Positions 10,001 to 22,257 are shown, numbered from the stretch's first letter. The stretch: 64,000 nt of DNA from Siderastrea siderea (GCA_964030785.1 OZ034969.1:29127401-29191400), one strand, 5' to 3'. Numbers and translations: made by a program. The notes: generated by a model from the letters alone, not told the origin.

Positions 10001-13000
10001 TCTTGCAAAGGCAGACAAACAGCTCTTGGAGTTCGGCGATTTGGAGGAGTTGCTGCATCCAGCACACGCAGACCAGTTGTACAATGCCATGTTTCCACCT
10101 AACGTGGCAAACGAGTGTCGACGCCCAGGCAACACCTTCAATTTGTGGCTATGCGATAACAAGCTGTTGGGCTCTTGTAACCAAAGTACGAAGACGAAAA
10201 CAGAAGTCCAGGCTGAAAGAGGTCCAGATGGATCAATCCTGGAAGAAATCGGTGCAAAATGGGACGATGAATTATCTTATGATGCCACATTGGTAAGGGC
10301 AACACAAGATGTCAATGAACACAACACAAACAGACAACTAAAATCTTCGACAAGAGATCCTCCTACGGCAGTAGAGGTAGAAAAAGACGCAACCGAAACA
10401 CCACTTGAAATACAGGAAGACTCCTCAAAGCAGCAACGGTCGAAAGACAACTATCGTTACCTAACGTCACCAAGAAGCTTGTCAGTTCAAGAAAGCAACA
10501 GCTCCCTAGAGAATCAGCCATCCTCGGGTGATTACAGAGCCAGTCCTGACGTGGAAAACGAATTCGATTCCAAACCTTTGGATAGCATTGAAGAAACTGA
10601 CAGCCCTCAAACGGAGAAAGAACTCCGTGGTGAAAGAGTCGATGAAGTCTGTGAAGCTGACGAAGAAACCATCGCAATAGAAAAGGAGGCCGATTTAATA
10701 CAGTATCGAAGACGAATACAAGGTGATGAAGATCTCCTATTGCCAATATCACAACAAACAGATGACTTAATCAGTCAAGAACAAGACCAACCGGGAAAAA
10801 AGGAGGAAAACGATCAAGGCTGGACAACTGTGATTCGCAAGAAGAAAGGCAATCCGTTTTTCTGGAAGACAAAGGAAGGTGAAAATTACAGAGAGGAAAG
10901 AAAGGGTGCCCAGGTGTTAAGCATTGGAAACGAAGACGTTCAGAGCAAAACAAAGTCATCAAAGAGGAAAACGAAAAAGAAAAAGAGAAACAAAAACTCC
11001 CCAATAAAGATCACTGGAGATATCTCCTCTTTGGAAGAAGTACTGAAAACGGCAGAAATAATGAGCGTAGATGAGGTGATGAGTGTTGATAACATTTGGA
11101 GCTTACCGCAATCGGATCGACTGCGTTTGTACCTTTTCTGGATTGAGGACTACCGCGAACGCTACAGAGTAGAGATTCACAGAGCTGAACAAGAATACGA
11201 ACAGCTTTGTGAAGAGCTACAGGAAGTCACATCTGAAGAAGAAGAGCAAGTCATACGCCGGGCTACTGTCTTTGGGATGACAACCAGCGGTGCAGCCAGA
11301 TACCACTCAATGCTTCAGAGGGTAGCCCCCAGAATCGTCGTCATCGAAGAAGCTGCCGAGGTCATGGAAGGCCACATTGTCACTTCTCTTTCGCACAACA
11401 CAAAGCACACGATTCTCATCGGAGACCACAAACAACTTCGGCCAAAAGCGACAGTCTACGAGTTAGCCCAAAAGTACAACCTGGAGGTATCACTGTTTGA
11501 GCGAATGGTAATGAACAGTATCGATTGCAAACGCTTATCCATACAGCATCGCATGCGACCTGAGATTGCTGCCCTGACTAAAAGAATCTATGACCACGAA
11601 ATTATAGACCATGATTCAGTTTGCCATTTTGAGGACATTTCTGGCGTTTGTCAAAATATGTTCTTTGTTGATCACTGCCAACCCGAGACCCTGATAGGTG
11701 GTCTGCAGAGCTATTCAAACCATCACGAGGCAGAGTACCTTGTAGCACTTTGCAACTATCTTCTACTTCAAGGATGCGAAGGAAGCCAAATAACAGTTCT
11801 AACTATGTACACTGGTCAGTTGTTGCTTCTACAAGAGCATATGCCCAAAAAAAAATTTGAGGGCGTGAGGGTCTGTGCAGTTGACAATTTTCAAGGTGAA
11901 GAAAACGACATTATACTTCTGTCCTTGGTAAGAAGTAATTCAGAAGGTGGCATCGGTTTCTTAGGTGAGTCCAACAGAATTTGTGTTGCATTGTCGCGAG
12001 CCCGCAAAGGATTTTACTGCATTGGAAACTTCAGTTTGCTGAAAAACCATTCTAAGCTGTGGAAAGAGATATGCGATGATCTAGAAACAAAGGAAGCCAT
12101 CGGCGAGACTCTACATCTGGTTTGCAAGAGACACAACAACGTGACTACTATACGATGGCCAGGTGATTTTAGAGTTTGCAAATTGGGAGGATGCACAGTG
12201 CCCTGCGGAGACCGCCTTGATTGTGGCCATGCGTGTGACAAACTATGTCACGCTTCAGATCTGTACCATGAAAAGGGCTACTGTTCCAAAATGTGCTTCA
12301 ATGCCTGCCTCAATAATCATCCATGCCCGCAAGTGTGCCATTATCCAGAAGACTGCAACAAGTGTCACGAACCTGTGTTAAAGACACTCCCTCGATGTGG
12401 TCACCAACAACCAGTTCGATGCAGCATTGACCCGGATGAGGTCTCCTGCAAATTCCAATGCGAGAAGTTACTTACGTGTGGACATAACTGCCAGCAGCAG
12501 TGTGGAAAGTTATGCACAGAAGAATGTACAGTATCTTGCAAGAAAATCCTCCCGTGTGGGCACGAAGAAACTATGCCGTGTTATAAAGATCCCACGGTGC
12601 ACAGTCAGTGCAACAGCAAATGCACTAAAGTCTTGGACTGCGGCCACCCTTGTTCAAGGAGATGTAAAGACTTATGTGAATGCAACACTGACATTGAAGT
12701 TCAGTTGCAGTGTGAGCATATCAAACGAGTCATGTGTCGCGAGAAAAACAACCCAATCCAGTGCACCGAGAGATGCCGAAGAAAATTAGACTGTGGACAC
12801 GACTGTTCCGGAATGTGCCATGAGGAATGTAGAATGAGAAAGTGTAAGATTGACGTTGTCAAGGTTCTTCCATGTGGCCACCAACAAAGTGTTCCTTGTC
12901 ACCAAGACCCACTAACCGTTTTTTGTTACGCACCCTGTTCAAGACAACTGGATTGCGGCCACAAGTGTTCCTCTGTGTGTGGTTGTGTATGCCAAGGAGT

Positions 13001-15902
13001 ACAATGCAAAGAACTGTGTCAAAAAAAGTGTGACCGAGGTCATCCATGCCAAAGGCGCTGCCACTCAGGTTCATCGTGTGATAATTGTACGATAGAGGTT
13101 AACATGACAATTCCCTCATGTGGGCACAACATAACGCTCCCTTGTTACGTTGATCCATCTACAACAAAGTGCAAAAGGCCATGCGAGAGAGTAAGAGAAT
13201 GTGGACACCCATGTAAAGAAATTTGCAGTAAAAAATGCGAGGCTCGCCCGTGCAAGGTGCTTGTACTCAAAACATTATCATGTAACCATGTGGTGACTTT
13301 GGAGTGTCACAAGAACGCCGAAAAGTTCTCTTGTGAGGTAAAAGTTGATGTTTGTCTGCCATGTGGTCATAAAACGTCCTTGGAATGCCATGTGGCAAAG
13401 GCTGGATTAGAAAATGTCCCATGCAAGAAGCAAGTAGAGAAAGAATTGCGTTGTAACCACAAAATGACTCTTCCGTGCTACAAAAATCCTGAGGACTGCC
13501 GCTGCAGAAAGGAAATCAGCATTGAACTCCCATGTGGGCATAAGAAGTCTGTTCTCTGCTCTATTGTGACATCAGGTTTACCAAATATTTCTTGCAAGGT
13601 GAAGGTGACACAAAAATTACCATGTGGTCACGAGACAATTCTTCCATGCCATGTAAACCCCGAGGAGCATTGCTGTGAGGAGGAGATAGAAATCAAGCTT
13701 TCATGTGGGCACAGTAAACTCATAAAGTGCTTCAGCAAGCAGGATGAACTGCACGATGGGATTTGTGACACAAATGTGACGAGAAAACTACCCTGTGGTC
13801 ATGAAAACAAAATGAGGTGTTCGGATAAACCTGCCACGGTTTTCTGTGATGCACCTTGTGAACGCCTTCTTTCATGCGGACATCGATGCCCTAATAAATG
13901 TGGTCACGACTGCGCTAGCTTCAAGTGCGCTGTTGGCGTTAAGAAGGATTTGAGTTGCAGATACCATAAGGTCAGTTGTCTGTGCGCTGATGATGTGTCC
14001 CAGGTTATCTGTTTAAATCAGTGTAAACGAAAGTTGATGTGCGGTCATCAGTGTCCTGGGAAATGTTCTGAGGAATGCAGTCAGTACATGTGCCAAAAGA
14101 TAGTGGTGAGGTATCTCAATTGCACAGGAAACCATTCTCTTAAAATGCCCTGCAGTGGCGATCCTAACAGTGTTGCATGCCAAGATCGCTGTGCCAGAAA
14201 TCTCGATTGTGGACACCCATGTCCGGGGCTTTGTAGTCAACCTTGTGAAAGTATCAAATGCAGGCGTGGAATAGAGAAAACATACCCCTGTGGTCACAAG
14301 GAGCATCTTTCGTGCTTTCAGAGCAAAACTGCTTTTTGCAAGGCACCCTGTCGGCGTCGAGAGAGATGCAAACATATGTGTAAGGGTGTTTGCGGTGAAC
14401 CTTGTTCTAATCATCCCTGCGATGTAGCTGTGGGAAAAACCCTGTCATGTGGCCACAAGATTATGATGCCTTGCAGCTATCCTGTTGATGACGTGCAATG
14501 CCCTGCTCGCTGTGGAAAAAATTTGCCATGCGGTCACCAGTGTTCTGGAACATGCAGTGACTGCCAGCAAAGGGGTTCACATGAAATGTGCCAACACCCA
14601 TGCAGCCGACCTCTCGTTTGTTCACACCGCTGCCAAGAGATGTGCAGTAAGCCCTGCCCACCTTGTTGTAGAAAATGCAGTCGACGCTGCCCTCACGAAA
14701 AGTGCACCCGACGCTGTTTTCAATCGTGTTATCCATGCACCAAACCGTGCACCTGGAGTTGCCCTCATTACCAATGTAATAACCTTTGTGGAGAGGAGTG
14801 CGACCGCCCTCGGTGTAATGCCCCCTGTCCCAAGAAGCTCGCTTGCCGCCACCCATGTATTGGTTTGTGTGGAGAGAACTGTCCCACAGTGTGTGCCATT
14901 TGCCATGCTAAAAAGCTATCTTCTATGTTAGGCGGTGGTGGGCGTGCTGAGTCAACAGAAGCTTCAAGATATCTGCAGCTATTTGACTGTGGTCACATTG
15001 TGAGAGTAGAAGAGATGGATGCTTGGATGCTCCGCGAGCGGGACAATGATGTTCAACTCATCCAGTGCCCCAGGTGCTCAACAGCGATTACATTCAGCTA
15101 TCGTTATGGGAATCTAATCAAGAGCACATTGAAGAACATCGAAAATGTAAAAGCACAAATATATGAGCTTGGAAAAGAAACTGTCAACTCTGCGAGACAG
15201 CTGCATCGTCCCTCAAAAGGTATGCGCACCGTGGTGGAGAAACTCTCAACGCGTCCTTTCTCGATGGCGTTTAACAACGTGCATCCGCCCAGTTATCCTT
15301 TACTATTTACTCTTAAAAATCATCTCCTTATCATGCAACAGATCGAGAAAGCCCATCACAGTTTGAAAAATGTGATAAAGCATCAAGGAAGCTCAAGAGG
15401 GCAGCTTGAGATGAAACAGTATTCAGACACTATCGAAGATGCCTTGGACAAGATCACAGAGTACCTCCAGAAACCTCAGCTGGATTTGAGAACTCTCGAT
15501 CAGTTGCACGAACACACAAGAAAGTTTTCCCTTTTCGCTTCTATTTTGGAAACACATAGCGAGGCCATTAAGCGCCAAAGGTCATTCTCTAGCATTGCCC
15601 AAACACGTTTGAAATTGGCTGGCAATGGATTTAATTTGTTTCTTCAAGGGAACAACAATGCTCTACATATTGACTGGCTGGAAAGAATCGTCAATTCATT
15701 GAGAAGAGAAGTGGGCCTGACAGCACTTCCATCCGAGGAAACCAAAGACTTTGAGAACTTTCCAGGTTTCAACAAAGGTACGTGGAAATTGTGCGAACAC
15801 CGCCAAGTGTACTTTACCAGATCGATCGTGCGCGATGGAGAGGAAGTTAATGTGGTAAGCAACGGGTGTGGACGATGTGTTGAGACAGAGGGCAGTGACT
15901 GA
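6895..15902 (+). CDS. ZNFX1: NFX1-type zinc finger-containing protein 1 (SF1 helicase, expanded finger array)
   Basis: Three exons are proposed: 6895-6961, 7792-7902 and 8182-15902, giving about 2632 residues. Exon 2 (acceptor TTTTATTTCAG, donor GTGAGT) and exon 3 (acceptor ATAATACAG) join in phase 1 with no frame break. The ATG at 8157 lies in the intron before exon 3 and is not the start. Exon 1 is less certain: a second frame with ATG at 6879 reads an RG-rich sequence (YRGRGFSRGGRKQQR) but leaves the wrong phase. The N-terminal region is Arg/Gly-rich. An SF1 Upf1-like helicase follows, with Walker A GPPGTGKT at about 558, EEAAEV at about 1114 and the late motifs NFQGEENDI and ALSRA. A long acidic, Lys-rich insert (about 730-1015) splits the helicase. 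An NF-X1 finger array of about 28 units runs from 1395 to 2295. The C-terminal RZ-type finger is degenerate. Known relatives bind dsRNA in mitochondrial antiviral defence (vertebrates) or act in small-RNA inheritance (C. elegans). Confidence 0.9.
7029..7791 (+). other. ZNFX1 intron 1
   Basis: No clear exon is seen between the palindrome and exon 2. Positions 7527-7545 (GGCCTGATTGCAGGTTT) match the terminal repeat of the element nested in RAB2 (GGCCTGATCGCAGGTTA, one end at 52154), so this may be a solo end of that family. A short (TA)n run is at about 7675-7690. Confidence 0.45.
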
Positions 15903-16207
15903 GTAATGTCCAAGACGGACAAGAATAGCGAAGAAGTAAACGAAGTGCAGTGTTCGAGTAATTAAGCGCGTCAGACTTGCCAGAAGGTTATGGTTCAAGC
16001 CCTGGTTGCAGTCCTCGTGAAGTCTTTATAGAGAATGACAACCGCAAACACTACTTCACGGTGTCTTCCTTTGCAGAGGAGTACAGTCGAACTGTTGTGG
16101 AGTAGCCTTAAAAATACCAGGTAGATTCATCTTACGGAACCGGAGAAAAGCCCCTTCCAAACGATCCCCTAGCATCGCGGACAGCCTTTATCCTGTAGTA
16201 AACACGT

Positions 16208-16213
16208 AATAAA
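16208..16213 (+). terminator. Polyadenylation signal AATAAA, ZNFX1
   Basis: AATAAA occurs about 305 bases after the ZNFX1 stop, giving a plausible short 3' UTR (15903 to about 16230). No closer hexamer was seen. Confidence 0.5.
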
Positions 16214-16851
16214 AATAACTACGACTATGAAACTGAAAAAAATCCAGCAACAAACTAGAGAAACTGCATTCACAGAACTCGACACTCAGGTACACGCCGC
16301 AAAACCGTGGACTGAGCAAAGACGCTTACGAACACTTTGGTCTGGAAACATGAAGGCACAAAACGCTCTGATTCAAGTGTCGTTTATCAAAATGGAAACA
16401 GGGAAAATAACCCGAGTGTCAAACGTAGAAAGGGAAGGGATGAGAGAAATTCGAGTGCAAAGAGCACGCCTTTCTCCTCGCTTTGCCCTCAGCTAAATTC
16501 TCTTTCTCTCTCGCTTTTCTCTGGAATGTCACGCAGGCTGCAGCAAAAAAAGGCATGTCAGCAGCATGTCTCAACGGGACAGAATTTATTAAATCTAAGG
16601 AGACAAACGATAATGTGATTAATCTTTAATTGCCTTTATGTTTCACATGATCTCATTGATTTTCTTGTCAATTCTCGCTTTTCCTAAAAATTAAACCACT
16701 CCTAGCGTTTGTTGTTTTTAACTAGAAGCAGAAACGAGTGCAGTTATTCTGCTACATATACAAGAAATAGAATTCAGCGGAATAAATTTGGCCTTCTAAA
16801 CGTGAAAGTTTTCTTTCAGTATTTTCGATAGCCTTTTTTTGTCTGATTAGC

Positions 16852-17111
16852 AAACAGTACATGGATGTGATCACTACCAATAATCACTACGTAATATAAC
16901 TAGCAATGATGATAGATTGAAGAAGAGCGTATGAAACGTTTATTAGGCGGCTGGTGTAGAAGGTCCAGACCTGATTCTTATAAACAGTACATGGATGTGA
17001 TTACTAGCCTATAAACACTACTTAATATACAACTAGCTATGATAATAGATTGAAGAAGAGAGTATAAAACTTTTGTCATTAGCTGGTGTAGCAGGTCCAG
17101 ACCTGATTCTG
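16852..17111. repeat. Tandem duplication of a ~130-bp unit
   Basis: Two diverged direct copies lie head to tail (16852-16981 and 16982-17111). Both begin AAACAGTACATGGATGTGAT and end GGTCCAGACCTGATTCT, with a few substitutions and a small indel between them. They are non-coding. Confidence 0.8.
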
Positions 17112-18515
17112 ACAAATTAATCGTATTAATTGTTAGCTACAATCATGGGACACTTGAACATTTTCTAGGTAGGAAAGAAGAATTTTTTAAAAGACCCCCC
17201 TCTTCCTCCCCTCCCCCCTTCACAATGCTGCTTTTCGTTTGCAGTGGGATTTGTTTGGATCATCATTGTCTAGGGGGAGAGGGGGTTCAGTTTCTAGCAA
17301 AGCTGAGCCAAAATGTTTTGAATAAGTATAATAAGCATAACAGAAAGGTGTCCCGAGGACTCCTGTCTGTGAATTTTAACGCAAGTTATATCGCTTGAAG
17401 CTTCAGCACAACAAACAGTTAACCAGTGTGTATATTGTAGCCATTTGTTATTGTTATTATTCTTGAAGTATAATTAAAACCGCATACGACTTGTACAGTC
17501 CTGTGGTAGCGAGGTATAATGTGGGTAAAATCCATTTTCAGCACACAAACCTGGTTTCTCAAGGAAAAAAAGACCTAAACGTGGCAAATCTGTCATACTC
17601 CAGGGCTTGAAACAACTGGTAAATATTTCTATTATTCCACTGTTGTGTCATTTTACCGTATAAGGGCAAAAGAACGCACGAAATACAGTATGCTAACGTA
17701 TTACACTGTACAATCCCGGTTTGACCGGTTTTTGCTGAAGGAGGACGAAGCGGAAACAAAATACAGTGGAATAACAATTCTCAAACTCATTCATAATTCA
17801 TAAAGAGAAAACAACGGAAGTAGCCTGCGTAGCAAGCGTTTCCGTAGGGTTTTCCGCAGGTTTGAAGCATTTTTCGCTTCTTGAACGCGCGAAAATTGGG
17901 GCGAGCGCAACTCTTTTGCGCTCGCCCCAATTTTTGCGCCGCCAAAAAGCGAAAAACGCCTCGAACGGGTGCCTGATGTGTTGTCTGAACACAAAATTGG
18001 TATTTGCCGTTCTTCCAAAAGCGTAAGGGTGCATGACTTTAAAAACATTCAGTTTTTTCAACTAAATATGACCTTGCTAAATGTTAACGGATCTTAACTA
18101 ATTGAACAGAAAGCAAGTTGGTATAAGAGAATTTCACGTCGAATCAAGACTTTTTGCTTAGTCACTTTCACTTCCTGATGGGTTACCGTCCTTTTGTTAA
18201 GCACAGGCCTACAAAAACAAATCACTGTTACTAGTGTACTACGCGAACACAAATACGACGACAACAGCAACGAGCACAAGATGTGGTCAGAAGATAAAGC
18301 AAAGGACACCACTGCTCATATGGTTAGCCTCATATGGTTAGCCCCTTGTAGCTTCTTCTTCCTCACGACAAAACAAATTTAGTTCTCTGTACTGACCAAT
18401 CATATAGTGGTTCTTTGTTTTGCTTCACTGAACCTAAACCCATCCTGCGCTCTCAACTCCTCGGCATGAAAGCTGGTCACAGTTTGCTCAAAATACCCGC
18501 TTGTCTGTCAAGAAT
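17112..18515. other. Gene-less intergenic stretch
   Basis: This holds polypyrimidine and G-rich runs at 17190-17290 and the hairpin at 17888-17938. The sequence around 17817 (GTAGCCTGCGTAGCAAGCG) looks like one end of a common inverted-repeat element, but I could not find its partner end. No exon is supported. Confidence 0.5.
17888..17938. repeat. Strong 23-bp hairpin
   Basis: Left stem 17888-17910 and right stem 17916-17938 pair almost perfectly (core GGGGCGAGCGCAA / TTGCGCTCGCCCC) around a five-base CTCTT loop. It is GC-rich in an AT-rich neighbourhood. It is probably the centre of a foldback transposon rather than a regulatory RNA. Confidence 0.75.
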
Positions 18516-20356
18516 GAGGGTCCACAATAGGTTTGGCGGGATGCGGGATTTTGGCTAATTTATGTGGCGATACTCGGGATGGGAGCTGAAAACAGGAGCG
18601 GGAAGCGGGAATGTCAATTGAGAGCGGGAGCGGGATTTTGTGTTTTTACGGCGTCGGGATGCGGGAATCGCAAGGGGAAAGTAGCGGGATACGGTATTTT
18701 TAAAAATTTTTACGAGACTGCATGATTTGACCAGCGCAGGCCGATAGAAATGGATCGTTTGTGAATGAAGTGTGTCGGCTTTCTAGTAATTAATGAATTG
18801 ATCAAGGAAGAGTAGCCTGCATGTCAAGCTATTATGAGTCCTTTTGTGATGCTGTGTGTTGATTTCGGAAAGAGGTATCAAGTCACATGTCGTGTTGCAT
18901 TTCTTGGCCTTGTTTGCGTTGTTAACTTTTCCGACTCTTTCCATTGAGCGTTTGTTGGAGCAGCTATGATCAGCCATTTTTTCAGCTATGGTTACCGTAA
19001 ATGATCGATTAAGCGCCGCTACTCGAATAAGCGCCGCACCTTTACCGAAAATAATTTAATAAGCGCCACTCTCGAATACGCGCCGCGGCGCTAATTTGGG
19101 TATTTACAAATAAACGCCCCACCTTTGTTACGGCGCTCTATATAAAGAGATATCCAAACCATATCGCTTGAGAAATAAGACCACGACCAACTCGTGAGTT
19201 CTAAAGTTTTAATGTAGGGAAACTCTTGAAACCGGGTTCATATAACAGTTCGAGGTGTACATATTTGTCCTTTTTCTTGCATTTTATATTATATTGTGCA
19301 CACCTAGTACGCGCCTCACTGAATTCTCTCTATATTCCCCTCAGTGTTTTACCCGTAGTTGAAATAAGCGCCGCTCTTGAATAAGCGCCGCTCTCGAATA
19401 AGCGCCGCACGTTTAACAGGGAAAATTAAATAAGCGCCGCGGCGCTTAATCGATCATTTACGGTAGTCTAGCCAGTATGGCAATGCCGGCGGACGGCAAT
19501 GTAACGGCGGTCGTCAAAAACGAGGTATTTGGCATCATAAATTTTGTACCTCTGATATATTATGAAAAGAGTGCGACCAGGAATGTCTTTCTTCGAAAAA
19601 AAAAAATTTCCGAGAAGAAATTATACTGAAAGCGAGTAGTATATAAAAGACGCTGAAAGCTTTGAAATAAACTGTACGTTAGGTGAGTCCACTTTTATAA
19701 ATCTTTTGTTACATTTCTGGACCGATCTTGCATGACCTTTGTGCCCCTAGCCTTGTCTAAGGACACAACCCATTTATATACAGCTGGATGTAGAGAAACA
19801 ATGTGGAAAAAACGTTTGTGTCTAAGGAAACGCCGACCTTCAGATCAAAACCAAGTCGTGCTTGCTACCCCACAACTTGAACTACCATCCTTTCCCGTGG
19901 CGGGTGGGTGGTTCAAGCCCACCCCCTTAAATTTGGTTCAAGCCCACCCCCCCCCCCTCTCATTTACATACTCAGTAGGTTGTCTTCTAAAAAAGGAAGG
20001 ACCGAGAGTACGCAGATTATCGTAGCAAACAATCTTTGTCAATTCTTACATTTCACTTATACCTGGACAAGAAAAGGTAAAACAGGTCTAAAACAGAATA
20101 ACACAAACGAAACACTTGTTACGTCATTTAAAATGGCGATATTTTTAGATGGTATCGAGACAATCGACCATAAAAACGTCTTTACTTGTCTTCTATCCAT
20201 TGTATACAGGTATGTGAGGTTTTCATCATGAAAGTAGAAAACTGTTTAAAAATTTAAGCGGGATCGGGATTTCGACGCAAAAAAGGGCGGGATGGCGGGA
20301 TTAACAGGACAAAATAGGCGGGATGGCGGGATCTGAGAACCCTATTGTGGACCCTC
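18516..20356. mobile_element. Inverted-repeat element, family A, copy 1 (carrying an insertion)
   Basis: The ends are GAGGGTCCACAATAGG and its exact complement CCTATTGTGGACCCTC. Both subterminal zones contain many iterated GCGGGAT/GGGATGCGGGAT motifs. A second copy in opposite orientation is at 48062-48970 (909 bp). Copy 1 is about 923 bp longer because 18971-19893 is absent from copy 2. No target duplication is clear. Frames conserved between copies (for example KKCNTTCDLIPLSEINTQ and ETLVTSFK) have no transposase features. Confidence 0.8.
18995..19463. mobile_element. TA-flanked MITE with iterated AAGCGCCGC motif, nested in family A copy 1
   Basis: Terminal inverted repeats begin CCGTAAATGATCGATTAAGC at 18995 and end with the complement at 19463, flanked by TA on both sides (18993-18994, 19464-19465). 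The motif AATAAGCGCCGC recurs several times near both ends. TA flanks suggest Tc1/mariner-type mobilisation. There is no coding capacity. It sits within the segment missing from family A copy 2, so it arrived with or after that segment. Confidence 0.8.
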
Positions 20357-21445
20357 TGTCTTGGCTCAAACAGAAAATCTTACAGACACTGACTTCTACC
20401 ATTGACATTGAATGGTCGGATATTCCAGTTTCTCCTGTGGAAAGACTTACAAGTATTAAGTTGGCAGATGGATGATTGCCCATCAGTCACAAGGTTCAAC
20501 AAAAACTACGTTCCCCAGATACTTAGTTCATTTCCCCCACAGTTGTTTACAGGGAAGTAGAATGTCTCTCTCCTTCCCTCCCTCTCCACCCCCCTTCTCT
20601 CTCTCCATTGTAAGTAGGGGCTGCATAATGCAACTCCCCTGAAGGCAGTAATACATTGGACGACAATTGGTACACCTTTTTGGCATGAAAATGTGACAAC
20701 GTTGTGCAAGAGCATTTCCCTCAAGTTTCCAGTCGTTTCAAGAAGTTAAGCTCGGTTCTTCTTTTGTCCTTTGGCCTTTCCAACCCAGGGTAAAGCATTG
20801 CTTAGAGACGACAGGTTTTCTCAGGTTAAAAACTAAATGAAGTCAACACAAGAAATTGCACCCAAAGGCAGTCTACCCAAAGGATGATTTACTAGATGAT
20901 CGTCTTTGTATGAGGTATATGGTTGACAGTAGTAGACTGGGAACAAGGGTGTGGTCAGAGTTTTGTCTAAACTTGACCCTGACTCGCTAAGTCGAGTCAA
21001 CAATAGGTCAAAGTGATTCCTGCTTGTAAGTGGGGATGAAATCATGCAAAGGGAACGGCTACTGCTTTCCTACTGCACTGCTCCTTTTTTTTTTTTTTTT
21101 TTTTTTTGAAAAGGGTAATTTTTCTCTTGAGGGTTTATGAAATCTTTCTCTTTTGAGCTTTGCATTTTTGAGAGCATCCATATTTACTAAGATGAAAATT
21201 GGTTATAGATTTTGCCATTATAAGGACATTATGGGTAATTCAAATTGTTGCAAGGCAGGACGGTAACAATTAGGGCCAGAAACAGGCCTCAGTTCTTTCT
21301 TTCTTTCTTTCTTTCTTTCTTTTTTTTTTCAGAGAAAAAGGAAATATGGAAACGCAAGATTAAGATGTTTTCTAGTTTGGACAATTAATAGTAAATAAGG
21401 TTTCAGCTTAATAGGGCCAAATGAATATAGTTCAAACTATTCCAG
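20357..21445. other. Gene-less intergenic stretch with simple repeats
   Basis: A polypyrimidine run lies at 20560-20610, a T run of about 23 at 21085-21107 and a (CTTT)n microsatellite at about 21293-21325. No exon is supported. Confidence 0.55.
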
Positions 21446-21448
21446 TTA

Positions 21449-22257
21449 GGGAAGGTACGTTTTTTTCTGTTGGCCCTCCCTTGCGTTTTAATTAAAAAAC
21501 TCCTGACCCCCCACCTTTAGGTGACTGACAAAAGCGCGACCCTCCCCTCAATACAACATGGTATGTTCCATGCTGTAGGAACCTCAGAACGTTTCGCTTG
21601 TGAACGCAAAGTGTTTGAATATGAATATGTCTCGATATTGAATGTGTGCGTGCTGAAACAAGGAAAATGCGAACAATCATTGTGGGATATTTACGTTTTA
21701 TAGCTGAAGTTTGAATATGGAAGTATTTGAGTATTATAAAAGTTTTGAACATAAAATATCTCTTTAGCATGCGAAATCTGCCTCTCAAAAACAAATTTTT
21801 CCGACATTTGCGACAGGGTAGAGCGCATTGTTGGATCTACTAGTAACTCTTCAGAACTAAACGGCTCAGGAGATCAGGCAGCAGATAGCCAACAGCAAGA
21901 AGCTGAAGAAACGATACCTGAGTCAAGTACTTCTCGATACGGACAGAAAAGGACACGAGTCCTCCGAGAAAAACTATGTGCCATGGCATAATATACCTGT
22001 AAAAATGTAACCTAGTACCTATAATAAAACGCCAAATTAAATCAAAGTAGGTGAAAAGAAAAACTTAATCTGTAAGAAAAATGGAAAGCAACATCACAAA
22101 AATTCTCATTAAAAAATTCTGGAAAAGATGTGTGACCCTCCCTTGAATAGCTCACATGAGGTATGGCCCTCCCCTTTTGGTGCTCACTTTCACTGATGAC
22201 CCTCCCCTCCGAGGTCCCAGCCCTCCCCCCCCCCCGCAAGAAAAAACGTACCTTCCC
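21449..22257. mobile_element. Non-autonomous element with TTA target duplication (Harbinger-like)
   Basis: Ends are GGGAAGGTACGTTTTTT and its complement, flanked by TTA at 21446-21448 and 22258-22260. A three-base TWA duplication is characteristic of PIF/Harbinger. Both subterminal regions contain repeated GACCCTCCCCT-like motifs. There is no transposase. The element ends about 335 bp before the EMC8 start codon. Confidence 0.75.

Noticed and set aside
12163..14931. Numerous Cys-rich frames within the ZNFX1 finger array on both strands
   Set aside because: They are shadows of the repetitive main frame; no independent start, splice or domain evidence.
19908..20231. 107-codon frame also present at 48211-48507
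   Set aside because: Shared because both are copies of the same transposon; not evidence of a host gene.
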